This document shows, piece by piece, positions 23,079-31,419 of a DNA stretch of 31,419 nucleotides; within the stretch, counting starts at the first letter, position 1; each line of letters opens with the position of its first letter. Under the pieces are notes generated by a model. It was not told the origin of the DNA, made no database searches, and worked only from the letters and a program-made list of their open reading frames with translations. Origin of the DNA: an uncultured Bacteroidales bacterium (GTDB lineage Bacteria > Bacteroidota > Bacteroidia > Bacteroidales > UBA932); NCBI GenBank assembly GCA_947253655.1, contig CAMYAE010000026.1, positions 1 through 31,419 of the forward strand. Direction: 5' to 3'. Position numbers and translations under genes: made by a program.

Positions 23079-25148
23079 TTACAGCCAACCGTTGTCTCCC
23101 GCATTTTTGCGAACGGTAATTATGATTGTCTGTGACTTTCCGCCTGCGGTGATTGTGGCTTTGGTGCTGCCGTCGGCCTTTCCTTCCACAGTAAGCATTG
23201 TGCCGCCTACGCTTGTTGCGGCTATCTTTTCATTCTCCACCTTGCATGTGTAGGCCAGCTTTTCTCCACCTACAAAGTAACGTGACAAGTCGATTGTCTT
23301 GCTTTTGCCGGAGGCTACATATATGTTAGGAACTTTCATCTCGGCACCATTATTCCCTATGGCCTTTAACAGGGCTTCCGTATCGACCAATTTCCCCATT
23401 TTCCCTTTACGCCCTGTCAGATTTATCAAGGTTGCGGGAGCCCCTACCGTTGCATGATTGTAATAATATCGTTTCTCCGCTTTCTCATCATATATGTTAT
23501 AGAAATCGTCCCTTGCCGTATTTTTCATCAATTCGATAAACTCTTCCGCTTTGAAGTGTCTGCGTAGCTTTACGGCATAGGACAGACCTAAGGCCGCTGC
23601 TCCGGATACGTGTGGGCAGGCCATTGAAGTGCCTTCCAAGTACCCATACGCTGCTTGACCGTCATTGGTGAGCGTGGAAAGAATCAAGCCTTGGGGCTTT
23701 CCGCTCCAATCGAAATCGTCATTTGTTTCCCCTGGTGAGCAATAGTAGTCACTGTCTCCGCCAGGAGCACAAAGAGAGACTCCGGAACCATAATTTGAGT
23801 AGCTTGATGGAGTGTAGTCTGCGGCGAGTGCACCTACCGAAATACATTTAGAGTAGGCTCCGGGAAATGCCGGTGAAGGTGCATACTCGTTGCCGGCAGC
23901 AAAAATTGCTATGCCTCCATCGATTACCCCATTGGGAGAACCTGCATTATGGATAAAGTAGTCCAATGCTTCTTTTTCCAAAGGATATTTGTTCTCCCAC
24001 TCTTTTTCGTCAGCCGGACCCGGAACGTACCCGAGGGCTTCGTTGGAGTCGGAGGAAAGGTAGCCCCAACTGCATTGCAAAATCACGGCTCCATTGTCGG
24101 CAGCATACTTTATTGCTTTGGCCTCGGCGGCGATAGTTGCCACGTATTTGCCGTCGAACAGTTGGCATGTCATAATCTTTACTCCGTTGCCTTCCGGGCT
24201 GTCGCCCCCGGCTATACCGCATACACCTTCCCCATTATTGTTTACAGCTGCAATAGTTCCGGCAACATGGGTACCATGACCGGAATCTTCGATTTCTGCC
24301 CAATTGATGATGCCGGTGTTTTTGACGAAGTTGAAACCGTAGAGGTCTCCTTTGTAGCCATTGCCGTCCCTGTCTTCGTCAGACCCTAAGACTTCCCCCT
24401 CATTTGTCCACATATTAGGCTTCAAATCAGGATGTTGCCACATAACGCCCTCGTCAAGTACAGCCACTATGATAGAAGGGTCTCCCGTGCAAAGTTTCCA
24501 TGCTTCTGTACAGTTTATGTCAGCACCGGGCAGGGCTTCGGCCCAATCTTTTTCGAAAGCATAGTTGCCTGTGTTCTGATAGTGCCATTGGTTGCTCAGA
24601 CCGGGGTCATTGAATTGTAAGCCGTTTGGGGAACGTGTTACACAATGCAACTCGTCAGCAGATATGTATAAAGGCCTCTTATTTGGATTATATGCCCGAC
24701 TTATGTTGGGATTGCTTTGTATTTTTGAGATTTCTCCCAATTTTGAAAGGCGTCTTGCGGCCTCTGTTAAATCCGTATTCTTGTCAAATCGCACCAAGTA
24801 CCATAGATGCATGCCGGCCTTACGGGTCCGCTCTTCTGTGCGAGAATCTATCGGAAACACCCTTTCAAAGTGGTATGCACCAAGTATGTCCAGAATCTCG
24901 TCTGTCGAAGGAATTCCCGAACGAGTGGGCGTTTCGTCCTTAACGTTCAATGTCCGGTCCAGTATGTCGCTCATTTCGGGAACAAATTTGATAAGCAACT
25001 CGCCGTTGTCCGCATCCGCAGGGATTTCCGTTTCAGGAAATTGGGTTTTGGATGCGTCATTGCCGAGCGGCTCTTTTTCCTGACAGGAGCTTAAAGACAG
25101 ACCCAGCAGTGCTATCGCATATATATATAATTTCTTCATATTCTGCAT
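23079..25148 (-). CDS. Subtilisin-like (S8) serine protease lipoprotein
   Basis: 689 residues. The signal ends at LSLSSC (Cys22, then QEKE), so the protein is lipid-anchored and probably surface-exposed. Residues ~45-150 resemble an S8 propeptide (ELLIKFVPEM ... HLWYLVRFD). The catalytic triad is complete: Asp232 in AVLDEGV, His291 in DSGHGTHVAGTIAA and Ser508 in GTSMACPHVSGAAAL, with oxyanion Asn420 in FAAGN. The C-terminus (~600-685) looks like a bacterial Ig-like domain (IAATSVGGTMLTVEGKADGS). A second ATG three codons in (25139) gives a more normal signal peptide, MKKLYIYAIALLG. The neighbours are LRR/BACON lipoproteins; substrate unknown. Confidence 0.93.
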   Translation of the reverse strand: MQNMKKLYIYAIALLGLSLSSCQEKEPLGNDASKTQFPETEIPADADNGELLIKFVPEMSDILDRTLNVKDETPTRSGIPSTDEILDILGAYHFERVFPIDSRTEERTRKAGMHLWYLVRFDKNTDLTEAARRLSKLGEISKIQSNPNISRAYNPNKRPLYISADELHCVTRSPNGLQFNDPGLSNQWHYQNTGNYAFEKDWAEALPGADINCTEAWKLCTGDPSIIVAVLDEGVMWQHPDLKPNMWTNEGEVLGSDEDRDGNGYKGDLYGFNFVKNTGIINWAEIEDSGHGTHVAGTIAAVNNNGEGVCGIAGGDSPEGNGVKIMTCQLFDGKYVATIAAEAKAIKYAADNGAVILQCSWGYLSSDSNEALGYVPGPADEKEWENKYPLEKEALDYFIHNAGSPNGVIDGGIAIFAAGNEYAPSPAFPGAYSKCISVGALAADYTPSSYSNYGSGVSLCAPGGDSDYYCSPGETNDDFDWSGKPQGLILSTLTNDGQAAYGYLEGTSMACPHVSGAAALGLSYAVKLRRHFKAEEFIELMKNTARDDFYNIYDEKAEKRYYYNHATVGAPATLINLTGRKGKMGKLVDTEALLKAIGNNGAEMKVPNIYVASGKSKTIDLSRYFVGGEKLAYTCKVENEKIAATSVGGTMLTVEGKADGSTKATITAGGKSQTIIITVRKNAGDNGWL

Positions 25149-25153
25149 TTTAT

Positions 25154-26860
25154 TTATTCTTCTTCAACTTCATACTTCTTTCTATACAGAGGGAAGGCAT
25201 TGAAATAATATTCAAAATTAGCCGGTGCATTGCTGAACTTAACTATCTCTCCCTTTGAATTCAGACCCGTTTCCTGTTGGGAGAAAATCATGAGTTCAGG
25301 TGCCCATTCCAATAGTTTAGGGTGATACAGAAGCCATTGCGGCAGCTTGCCTGTGAAAAAGTTCAGATTGATTGCGAGCCGTTTGGCTTTTGGCAGTATC
25401 TTAGGGATGGAATTATCCACCAAATAATTCAGAGTGTCTTTTTGCTCTTTTATATCATCTTGCGTCCATGCCGGCAAGGTCTCATAAGTCGGCAGAGTTC
25501 CTTCCAGGTAGTTGTAGGATAATATCAACTCCTCTAAGCTGTCCCAAAGGAACAGTTGGTCAAGCTCATTCGGAGTTTTATCCAGATTGACGTAGAAACC
25601 GATCCCGGTCTCTTTGTCGTGCTCTGTCCTTGAAAGATCGGTTTCCAGCCAGCGTCGGTTGCCGCCGAATACGAGCCTTTTCAATTTCGGAAAGTTCTCC
25701 TGTGTAAGTACTTCCGGTATGTGCGTAAAATTATTGCCGCTTAAATCCAGCGATTCAAGGGTGTTCCCAAGCCTGTTGAAGTCCTCCGGCAGAGACACCA
25801 ATCCATAGCCGTCGATTTGCAGGTTTTTAAGATGTTTCAGTTCACATATGTCGCTTTTAAGTTCGATATTGAGCAACATGGTGTTCTCATTTCCCAATAA
25901 TTTGAAAGTTTCAAGATATTTCAGATATTTCACTTCTGGAGGGATTGTCTCCTTAATGTTGATCATACTGAAACTCAATGATCTTACACGACCTACCGCT
26001 TCTTTTTCGGGCAGGTCTTCATCGGTCCTTTCCCAGAGTGTGACACCTTTCCAGTAGCTGATGTTTTCACTAAGGTCAATATTTATGTCCGAACGCAGCC
26101 GCTCGTATATTGTCAAAACGGCCAAAGAGTCGCCGGCGTGATCGTCCGTGATTTCCGGAGAAGCTTCTTGGGTGACGATAATAGGTGTGGTCCGAGCGTC
26201 ATTGTCAGCATTATTCTTAGGTACGAAATTTATTCTGGCTTGACGTTCGGTCCATTCAGGATTCATATCCCAATTGAAGCGTATCTTATAGACATGCGGA
26301 CGAGAGTTTTCAATTTTAAATTCAGGTTCGCTTTTTTTGTCGACGCTAACCCAATCCGATAGCTTTTTCCCTTCTTTTTCCGTAAGCCATTCGAATTCTA
26401 TGTCGAAAGAGATGTTGGAAGTGACTTCTGTCTCGAAATAACGCTTTGAAATCAGGTCCGATGCTTTTATTTTCACATCGCTTTCTTTTACGCAAATCGA
26501 TTTCTCATACCCTGACTGCCTTACAGTGAGAGTGCGGGCATTTTCCCCTTTGGGAGAAAAGCGTATTTTCGCAGTACGCATTTCGTTTCTCAAAGCAGCA
26601 TCGATGCTTATTATGCATTCTGTTTTGCCGATACCGTTGGCAGGAGATACGTTCACCCATGGTTCGGCAACTTTGGCCGTCCATTCTCCCTCTGATGTTA
26701 TGGTAAGGGTGTCCTTTCCTCCGTCCGCACCTATGACAATTTCAGAACTGCTAAGATTAAAGCCGGTGATTGTCTCCTTATTGTCTTTTTTGCAGGCTAA
26801 GAGACCGATACAGACGGCCAACCACAATGCTATTTTAAGTATTTGTTTCATTTCCTTCAT
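25154..26860 (-). CDS. BACON and leucine-rich-repeat lipoprotein
   Basis: 568 residues. Lipobox IGLLAC with Cys23. The first BACON domain, about 33-116, shows EWTAKVAEPWVNVSPANG and ends TVRQSG; a second BACON-like unit at about 125-233 shows LSDWVSVDK and ends IIVTQEA. From ~290 to ~530 are irregular leucine-rich repeats, such as LESLDLSGNNFTHIP, LEELILSYNYLEGTLP and LAINLNFFTGKLP. It is probably surface-anchored and suited to binding protein or glycan; ligand unknown. It starts 1 base after the stop of the 880-residue LRR gene (TAA-A-ATG), so the two are probably made together. An alternative start lies at 26851. Confidence 0.85.
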   Translation of the reverse strand: MKEMKQILKIALWLAVCIGLLACKKDNKETITGFNLSSSEIVIGADGGKDTLTITSEGEWTAKVAEPWVNVSPANGIGKTECIISIDAALRNEMRTAKIRFSPKGENARTLTVRQSGYEKSICVKESDVKIKASDLISKRYFETEVTSNISFDIEFEWLTEKEGKKLSDWVSVDKKSEPEFKIENSRPHVYKIRFNWDMNPEWTERQARINFVPKNNADNDARTTPIIVTQEASPEITDDHAGDSLAVLTIYERLRSDINIDLSENISYWKGVTLWERTDEDLPEKEAVGRVRSLSFSMINIKETIPPEVKYLKYLETFKLLGNENTMLLNIELKSDICELKHLKNLQIDGYGLVSLPEDFNRLGNTLESLDLSGNNFTHIPEVLTQENFPKLKRLVFGGNRRWLETDLSRTEHDKETGIGFYVNLDKTPNELDQLFLWDSLEELILSYNYLEGTLPTYETLPAWTQDDIKEQKDTLNYLVDNSIPKILPKAKRLAINLNFFTGKLPQWLLYHPKLLEWAPELMIFSQQETGLNSKGEIVKFSNAPANFEYYFNAFPLYRKKYEVEEE

Positions 26861-26861
26861 T

Positions 26862-29504
26862 TTAATCCAATAAGATGTCGCACCCCTGAATATTTTGGGT
26901 CTTGTCGTAGATAAGCTTGTATTGTCCTGCCTTGATGTAAGGACATACCGAACTCAGATTGATAGAGATATTAGGATTGTCCTTTATTTCGAAAACTCTG
27001 ATAAAAGGAGAAATATAATCATCAATCTTGCGCAAGTCATTTGAGCCTATAAAGAAGGCTGACAGGCTGGCACACTTGAAAAGCCCTGTCGGCCATTGGC
27101 GCAGGCAGCGGTTGCCCTTGTCATCACGCTGGTGGCGTATGCCGAATACGGTCAGGCTCTGGCAGTTAAGAGGTGCTACGGGAAAATCGGAGAATTGGTT
27201 GTAACTGAACTCTATGCCGAAAATATAAGGCAGATTCTCAGGGACAAAGTCCTCAAATGGAATCTTTTTGAGTTTGTTGAATTTGAAATCGAGAGTTGTC
27301 AGCAGGCGTGAATTTTTGCCTATCAAATCTCCCGCCTTGATAGTTTCCATGCCGTTCCCCGTTAAATTCAGTATGGATAAAGGCGACCCTTTGTGAATCA
27401 ATACGCCCGGAAATTCTTTTAATCTGTTGTAGGACAGATCTAAATTGGTCGCGTTGATACCACGGTGGTTCTCTCCGTTCTCCGCACCCGATATATTATT
27501 GTGAGAAAAGCTGACTGAGGCTATTATATACTTGGAGGCCGCATTGAAAATATCCGGAATTTCGGTAAGTTCATTGTGCGTGCAAGAGAAGTTTTCCATA
27601 TCGTAATAACCACAAAAATAGCCGTCTTCCTTTTCCAGCTCATTAATCTTGTTATGGTCTAAATAAACCTTTACAAGATTGATGTCCTTGCCGAAAGCAT
27701 GGACCTTTTCTATTTGGTTGTAGGTAAGGTCAAGCAGTCCCAATTTCGTCATCAATTTCAGCGTCCCGTACTCAGGCGTCTGTGTCAGATTGTTGTGTCC
27801 TAAATACAATACTTGAATCTTGTCACCGCTGCTGCCGTAGATCAGGTCTTCCCAATTTTTCAACAGGATGTCTCCCGGAATGTTCTTGTTGCAGGATACA
27901 TTCAGCAGTTGCAATTCCGGCAACTCTTTAAGCATGTCCATAGGAAGCGAGGTCAGTGACGGGCAGTTGTAGATTTCCACATCGGTGAGCGTTGTGAAGT
28001 TTTTCCAGCTCCACTCCGACTCTTCTTCACCGAATGCCTTGCGGAAATCCGACTTCTGCGGGTCGTCCACTAACTTGGTACAGAACTCGTCTTCTTTGAT
28101 TAACGAGTTGGCAATGAAGAAGTTCTGTAATTTTGTGCAACGCATCAGAGCTTTGGAAATCCCGGTGATCTTATTTGTAAGATTGCCGAAATTGACGTCT
28201 TTCTTTTCAATACGGCTGCTCTTTTTGATTGGCTCGAATTGAGGATTTGCATTTATACCGTCAATCAGAATGTCCGAGAGGTTTTCTCTGGAATCGCGAT
28301 AAAGAAATTTCTTTTCGTAGTCTGTCCTTATGGACATGCGTTGTTCCTCGGTCATGGCAAGCCCGGTGTCTCCGATAGGATTCCTGCCCGTCATATCGTT
28401 ATGGGTGCCGAAAAGCAGGATACGCAGTTCGGTCAGTTGGCCTATTGCATCGGGTACTACGCCTTTTGCTCCAAAACCGGAGAGAGAAAGTGCGGCCACC
28501 CGGCCGTTATCCAATACCTGCACCCCCGGTTGCTCTCCCCACAGGTCTATTTCCTTGTCAAAGTTCCAATTAACCCCTATGGGATAGGATTGACCGTAGT
28601 AGCTCCAATGTTCTCCGTCCAATGCTTCCCATATTGCCTTTAACGCCATATAATCTTTCAGATATTCGGCAGTCTTGCTCAGCAGTATGGGGACCTTTGC
28701 CTTACACTCCTCATTGTCTTTTACAAAGAAGGTCTCGGAAGATGATACCTTGGCCGTTTCCAAAAACTTAGTGCCTTTTTTGTCAGAATAAGTGGAATAT
28801 GAACTGATTTTATAGCTGCCGGCTTTCAGCCACACGGAAGTGTCGCAGACAGCGTATGATTCTTTCAGATTTTCCACCATCCGCACCTTTAATTTTTCGA
28901 TTGTCGTAAGTTCTTGTGTGAAAAGGTTCTTGACGGTAATGCTCACGCACCTGATATTGTAAAACGGATAGTCTTCGTAGCCGTTGGCTCGCGTAAGCCC
29001 GTTCTTTACTAATTTGAATCCGACTTTACCGCGTGCCACGGCATCTGCCCACAGCTCTTGTACTTGCAATCCGCCTGCTTCTATGAAGAACCGGAGATTC
29101 TCCGTTGTGCCGGTATAAATTTCGTTGTCTGATTTATCATAGAGATAATACCCGATCAACTTATAATCACCGGACAATAATTTCAACTTGTCACTTCGCA
29201 GACCGAATTCGGCATTCTCGGCATCAAAACTGTTGAGCATCATAGTCTGTTCTATGGCGTTGCCGTCATACAGCAGCACGACTTTGAGTTTCTTGGCGTC
29301 ATTCAGTTTTTCCAGGATAGTACCGCTACGGGTTTCAATCCCCTTGCTTTTAGCTGATGTCCCTTTATAGACTTTGAATTGCACATAGCCGAAGGCGTCT
29401 CGTTGCACTTCTTTTTCGTCTGCCGAACATCCGGTAAGCACTGTTGCCAGGCAAAGGCAACAAAGTAGCAAGGGGGTGAATAAATGTTTTATGAATGAAT
29501 TCAT
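26862..29504 (-). CDS. Large leucine-rich-repeat surface lipoprotein
   Basis: 880 residues. Lipobox VLTGC with Cys26, followed by SADEKE, an acidic stretch like the lipoprotein export signal that sends Bacteroidota lipoproteins to the outer face. Two similar beta-rich units at about 38-145 and 160-275 (SGDYKLIGYYLYDKSDNE against AGSYKISSYSTYSDKKGT) perhaps correspond to the DUF4458 family; that name is from memory. After a cap (WEALDGEHWSYYG), LRRs run from ~335 to the end: LLDLTYNQIEKV, VYLDHNKINEL, NLDLSYNRLKEFP, LNLTGNGMETI, LDFKFNKLKKIP. Likely a binding scaffold; no catalytic domain seen. Confidence 0.87.
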   Translation of the reverse strand: MNSFIKHLFTPLLLCCLCLATVLTGCSADEKEVQRDAFGYVQFKVYKGTSAKSKGIETRSGTILEKLNDAKKLKVVLLYDGNAIEQTMMLNSFDAENAEFGLRSDKLKLLSGDYKLIGYYLYDKSDNEIYTGTTENLRFFIEAGGLQVQELWADAVARGKVGFKLVKNGLTRANGYEDYPFYNIRCVSITVKNLFTQELTTIEKLKVRMVENLKESYAVCDTSVWLKAGSYKISSYSTYSDKKGTKFLETAKVSSSETFFVKDNEECKAKVPILLSKTAEYLKDYMALKAIWEALDGEHWSYYGQSYPIGVNWNFDKEIDLWGEQPGVQVLDNGRVAALSLSGFGAKGVVPDAIGQLTELRILLFGTHNDMTGRNPIGDTGLAMTEEQRMSIRTDYEKKFLYRDSRENLSDILIDGINANPQFEPIKKSSRIEKKDVNFGNLTNKITGISKALMRCTKLQNFFIANSLIKEDEFCTKLVDDPQKSDFRKAFGEEESEWSWKNFTTLTDVEIYNCPSLTSLPMDMLKELPELQLLNVSCNKNIPGDILLKNWEDLIYGSSGDKIQVLYLGHNNLTQTPEYGTLKLMTKLGLLDLTYNQIEKVHAFGKDINLVKVYLDHNKINELEKEDGYFCGYYDMENFSCTHNELTEIPDIFNAASKYIIASVSFSHNNISGAENGENHRGINATNLDLSYNRLKEFPGVLIHKGSPLSILNLTGNGMETIKAGDLIGKNSRLLTTLDFKFNKLKKIPFEDFVPENLPYIFGIEFSYNQFSDFPVAPLNCQSLTVFGIRHQRDDKGNRCLRQWPTGLFKCASLSAFFIGSNDLRKIDDYISPFIRVFEIKDNPNISINLSSVCPYIKAGQYKLIYDKTQNIQGCDILLD

Positions 29505-29542
29505 CTTATTAAGATATCAGATACAATTGTATAAGCGATGAC

Positions 29543-31132
29543 TTACGGGCGTATAGCCAATACGGTTACTTTCTGGTAGAGTGCATCCCTTATAACCACA
29601 ATCAATTCTTTTTGCAGTCCCTGGCATCCCCAAATATCCACTGCTTTTGTTGTGCCGTCTTCCGGCAGTTTGCAATATGTATCAGTGACGACATTTTCCT
29701 CGTATCGTGCCATGAAAGAATCTACTTCAAAAGGTACTTTTACTCTTATGGATGCACATTTGCTTGCACTTACAGTAAACACTTTTGAGGCCATGAATTC
29801 GCTCTTGTAGAATGAGGCGTCATCACCGGTTATTTCCGTGCATTCCACCTTCTCTCCATAACTTTCCCAGTATTGGCTGACTATTTCTATACTTTTCTCT
29901 TCACCGCCGGAAGTATTGTCTTTCTGTACGAAATGAATCAGCAGGTTCCTTTGGGTATAGATATATTTTAACTCTTTCTGAAAAGTGTCAGGATCCACGT
30001 CGAACAAATCCTCGGCATGGCTTTCTTTGATTCTTTCATAAAGCACTTTCGGGAACGCCAGCACATAGCCTTCACGTTGTTTGCTTGCACCGTCTACGGT
30101 TAATTTTATTTTGCCGTCAGCTAATTTTTCGGCATGCATCCAATCCACTTTGGGACCGGAGATACTTGTCTTAAATTTCGGGTTGCCCGGCATCATTTCG
30201 TATTTTTCCAGGAATACAATCTCAAAATCATCATTAAGAGCAGTGATTGTATATTCTACGAAATCTTTATATTCCGTGTTTTCTTCACCCGTGCCCGGAC
30301 CTGACGGCATTGTTTGAGTGAATGTCTTTCCGTCCAAAGATACTGTCCATTTCCCTTTGCGAGGTCCTTCACACTTTATTGCTTCCGGATCCATTCCGGC
30401 ATATTTTACCGGATAATTGAAAGATGCTTTCCCGACCTCGTCACGGAATATGATGCTGCCGTTTTGTGCATATTTGATGAACTTGTTGGAGTTTACTACC
30501 TGCAGTCCGAATTTAACCTCCTCCCCGGCTTCACCGGTTATGGCGCCTTTCTCGATTTCAAGCCATTCAGGCGTTTCTGTGGCGGCAAAGCGGAAATTCG
30601 CCGTTATCTTATAGTTTTTGTACTCATCATATCCTGCTTCAATTCCTTCTTCTTCGCTCACTTCGGCCCAAGTCTTTTCAGAACCTTCTCCTTCAACTTC
30701 CTTGAAGATCTTGATTTCCCGCTTCTTTTCATTGCGGGTTACTTCTGCCAGGACAGCTTCTTTGCCCTTCATGGCAATTGTGATTTCTGCCACACTTTTG
30801 TTGTCAAAATCCTGGCCTTCGGCTGATATGCCTATCTGCACTGTTTGTTTGCCGGCTTTGCCGGAAATGGTGTATTCTTTTGATACATTTGCCTCACCTG
30901 ATTGTGATACTGCAAAATAGCACCAAGTTCCGGAAGAAGTCAGAGTCCAGTCAGTAGCGGCTTCGAAACTCAGGGAATGAAATTCCGAATCGCTTGGATA
31001 TCCTTCAATCAACTGCTTTTCAGGGAATGTGATTGCAGGTTCTTTTTCGTTGCCCTTATTGCAGGCTGTTAAACTGAACGCTGCTAATAGACTGATGCAT
31101 AACCACCATAAGCTGATTTTGTTCGTTTTCAT
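29543..31132 (-). CDS. Lipoprotein with a BACON-like N-terminal domain, otherwise unknown
   Basis: 529 residues. Lipobox SLTAC with Cys24, then NKGNEKE. Residues ~48-135 have the order of a BACON-type domain (LSFEAATDWTLTSSGTWCYF ... KQTVQIGISAEG ... VAEITIAMKG). The rest is beta-rich and lysine/glutamate-rich and shows no motif I can name; it may belong to one of the Bacteroidales DUF families found beside LRR lipoproteins. No catalytic signature seen. Second visible gene of the operon: 12 bases after the partial gene at the edge and 38 before the large LRR gene. Confidence 0.8.
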   Translation of the reverse strand: MKTNKISLWWLCISLLAAFSLTACNKGNEKEPAITFPEKQLIEGYPSDSEFHSLSFEAATDWTLTSSGTWCYFAVSQSGEANVSKEYTISGKAGKQTVQIGISAEGQDFDNKSVAEITIAMKGKEAVLAEVTRNEKKREIKIFKEVEGEGSEKTWAEVSEEEGIEAGYDEYKNYKITANFRFAATETPEWLEIEKGAITGEAGEEVKFGLQVVNSNKFIKYAQNGSIIFRDEVGKASFNYPVKYAGMDPEAIKCEGPRKGKWTVSLDGKTFTQTMPSGPGTGEENTEYKDFVEYTITALNDDFEIVFLEKYEMMPGNPKFKTSISGPKVDWMHAEKLADGKIKLTVDGASKQREGYVLAFPKVLYERIKESHAEDLFDVDPDTFQKELKYIYTQRNLLIHFVQKDNTSGGEEKSIEIVSQYWESYGEKVECTEITGDDASFYKSEFMASKVFTVSASKCASIRVKVPFEVDSFMARYEENVVTDTYCKLPEDGTTKAVDIWGCQGLQKELIVVIRDALYQKVTVLAIRP

Positions 31133-31144
31133 ATCTTTATAGTT

Positions 31145-31419
31145 TTAAATGTTTTTTAAATTGTTTTGTGCAGTTTCTGAAATCTGCATACCTCTATCAA
31201 TGTATATTCTTTTCGCCACATCATCGGAAACCCATTCGCTTATACCGATAAAGTTGCCAACTACGTTTTGGCCGGACATACCGGGGACATATAACGTAAA
31301 ATATTGCATGATGAATTTCTCGCAAGTGCTGTAATATGACACCTGCGTAGGCGGCTGGTAGAGGTGTATAAACCCATCGCCATATTTGGTGCCGAAGGCG
31401 TCGGCAGTGGAGGCAAAAA
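31145..31419 (-). CDS. C-terminal part of an unidentified protein, cut by the window edge
   Basis: The frame is open from the stop at 31145-31147 to the right edge, giving about 91 residues (FASTADAFGTKYGDGFIHLY near the edge, ending SETAQNNLKNI). An internal GTG at 31342 is not needed as a start, because the frame continues upstream with protein-like sequence. Not recognised. Same strand and only 12 bases from the next gene, so it belongs to the same operon, whose promoter lies outside. Confidence 0.6.
   Translation of the reverse strand, partial: FASTADAFGTKYGDGFIHLYQPPTQVSYYSTCEKFIMQYFTLYVPGMSGQNVVGNFIGISEWVSDDVAKRIYIDRGMQISETAQNNLKNI

Noticed and set aside
21786..31419. Polysaccharide utilisation locus
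   Set aside because: No SusC, SusD, glycoside hydrolase, lyase or sensor gene is visible in the window; only protease and binding-type lipoproteins.

Overview
The window looks like chromosomal DNA of a gut-type member of the order Bacteroidales (phylum Bacteroidota). The evidence is: promoter -7 boxes of the TAnnTTTG type instead of TATAAT; A-rich leaders in place of strong Shine-Dalgarno sites; a full-length fused PurL with its own glutaminase domain; many short lipoprotein signal peptides; and BACON, DUF1573 and leucine-rich-repeat surface lipoproteins typical of this phylum. The genus cannot be fixed from the sequence.

Left part (1-13042): a cysS gene cut by the left edge reads leftward. 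Divergent from it, behind a clear Bacteroidota promoter, is a compact purine operon on the plus strand: purE, purL, purC, purF, purM, purH, purD and folD, followed by a small FlK-like hotdog thioesterase that overlaps folD. Together these cover most steps from PRPP to IMP, and FolD supplies 10-formyl-THF for the formyl-transfer steps. PurK, PurN/PurT and PurB are not in the window.

Middle part (13043-16451): an intergenic patch of 33-bp tandem repeats and a MITE-like dispersed repeat, an MFS transporter, then two paralogous small lipoproteins. The transporter tail, the intergenic promoter and the signal-peptide region of the first lipoprotein gene are present a second time, almost identically, in front of the second one. 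The rest of the two lipoproteins is strongly diverged. Between them lie strong hairpins and a four-copy array with an exact 22-nt period that resembles a transposon end.

Right-centre (16452-21692, minus strand): ssb-purA, and a lysS-trmH-aroE operon with a recognisable promoter and a rho-independent terminator. PurA adds the first step of the AMP branch.

Right part (21786-31419, minus strand): a tightly packed run of at least seven genes, most of them lipoproteins. In transcription order they are: an unidentified C-terminal fragment at the window edge, a BACON-like lipoprotein, an 880-residue LRR lipoprotein, a BACON+LRR lipoprotein, a subtilisin-like S8 protease lipoprotein, a DUF1573 protein and a lipocalin-like lipoprotein. 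This looks like a coordinated cell-surface protease/scaffold cassette of unknown purpose and is the best candidate for an undescribed system here.
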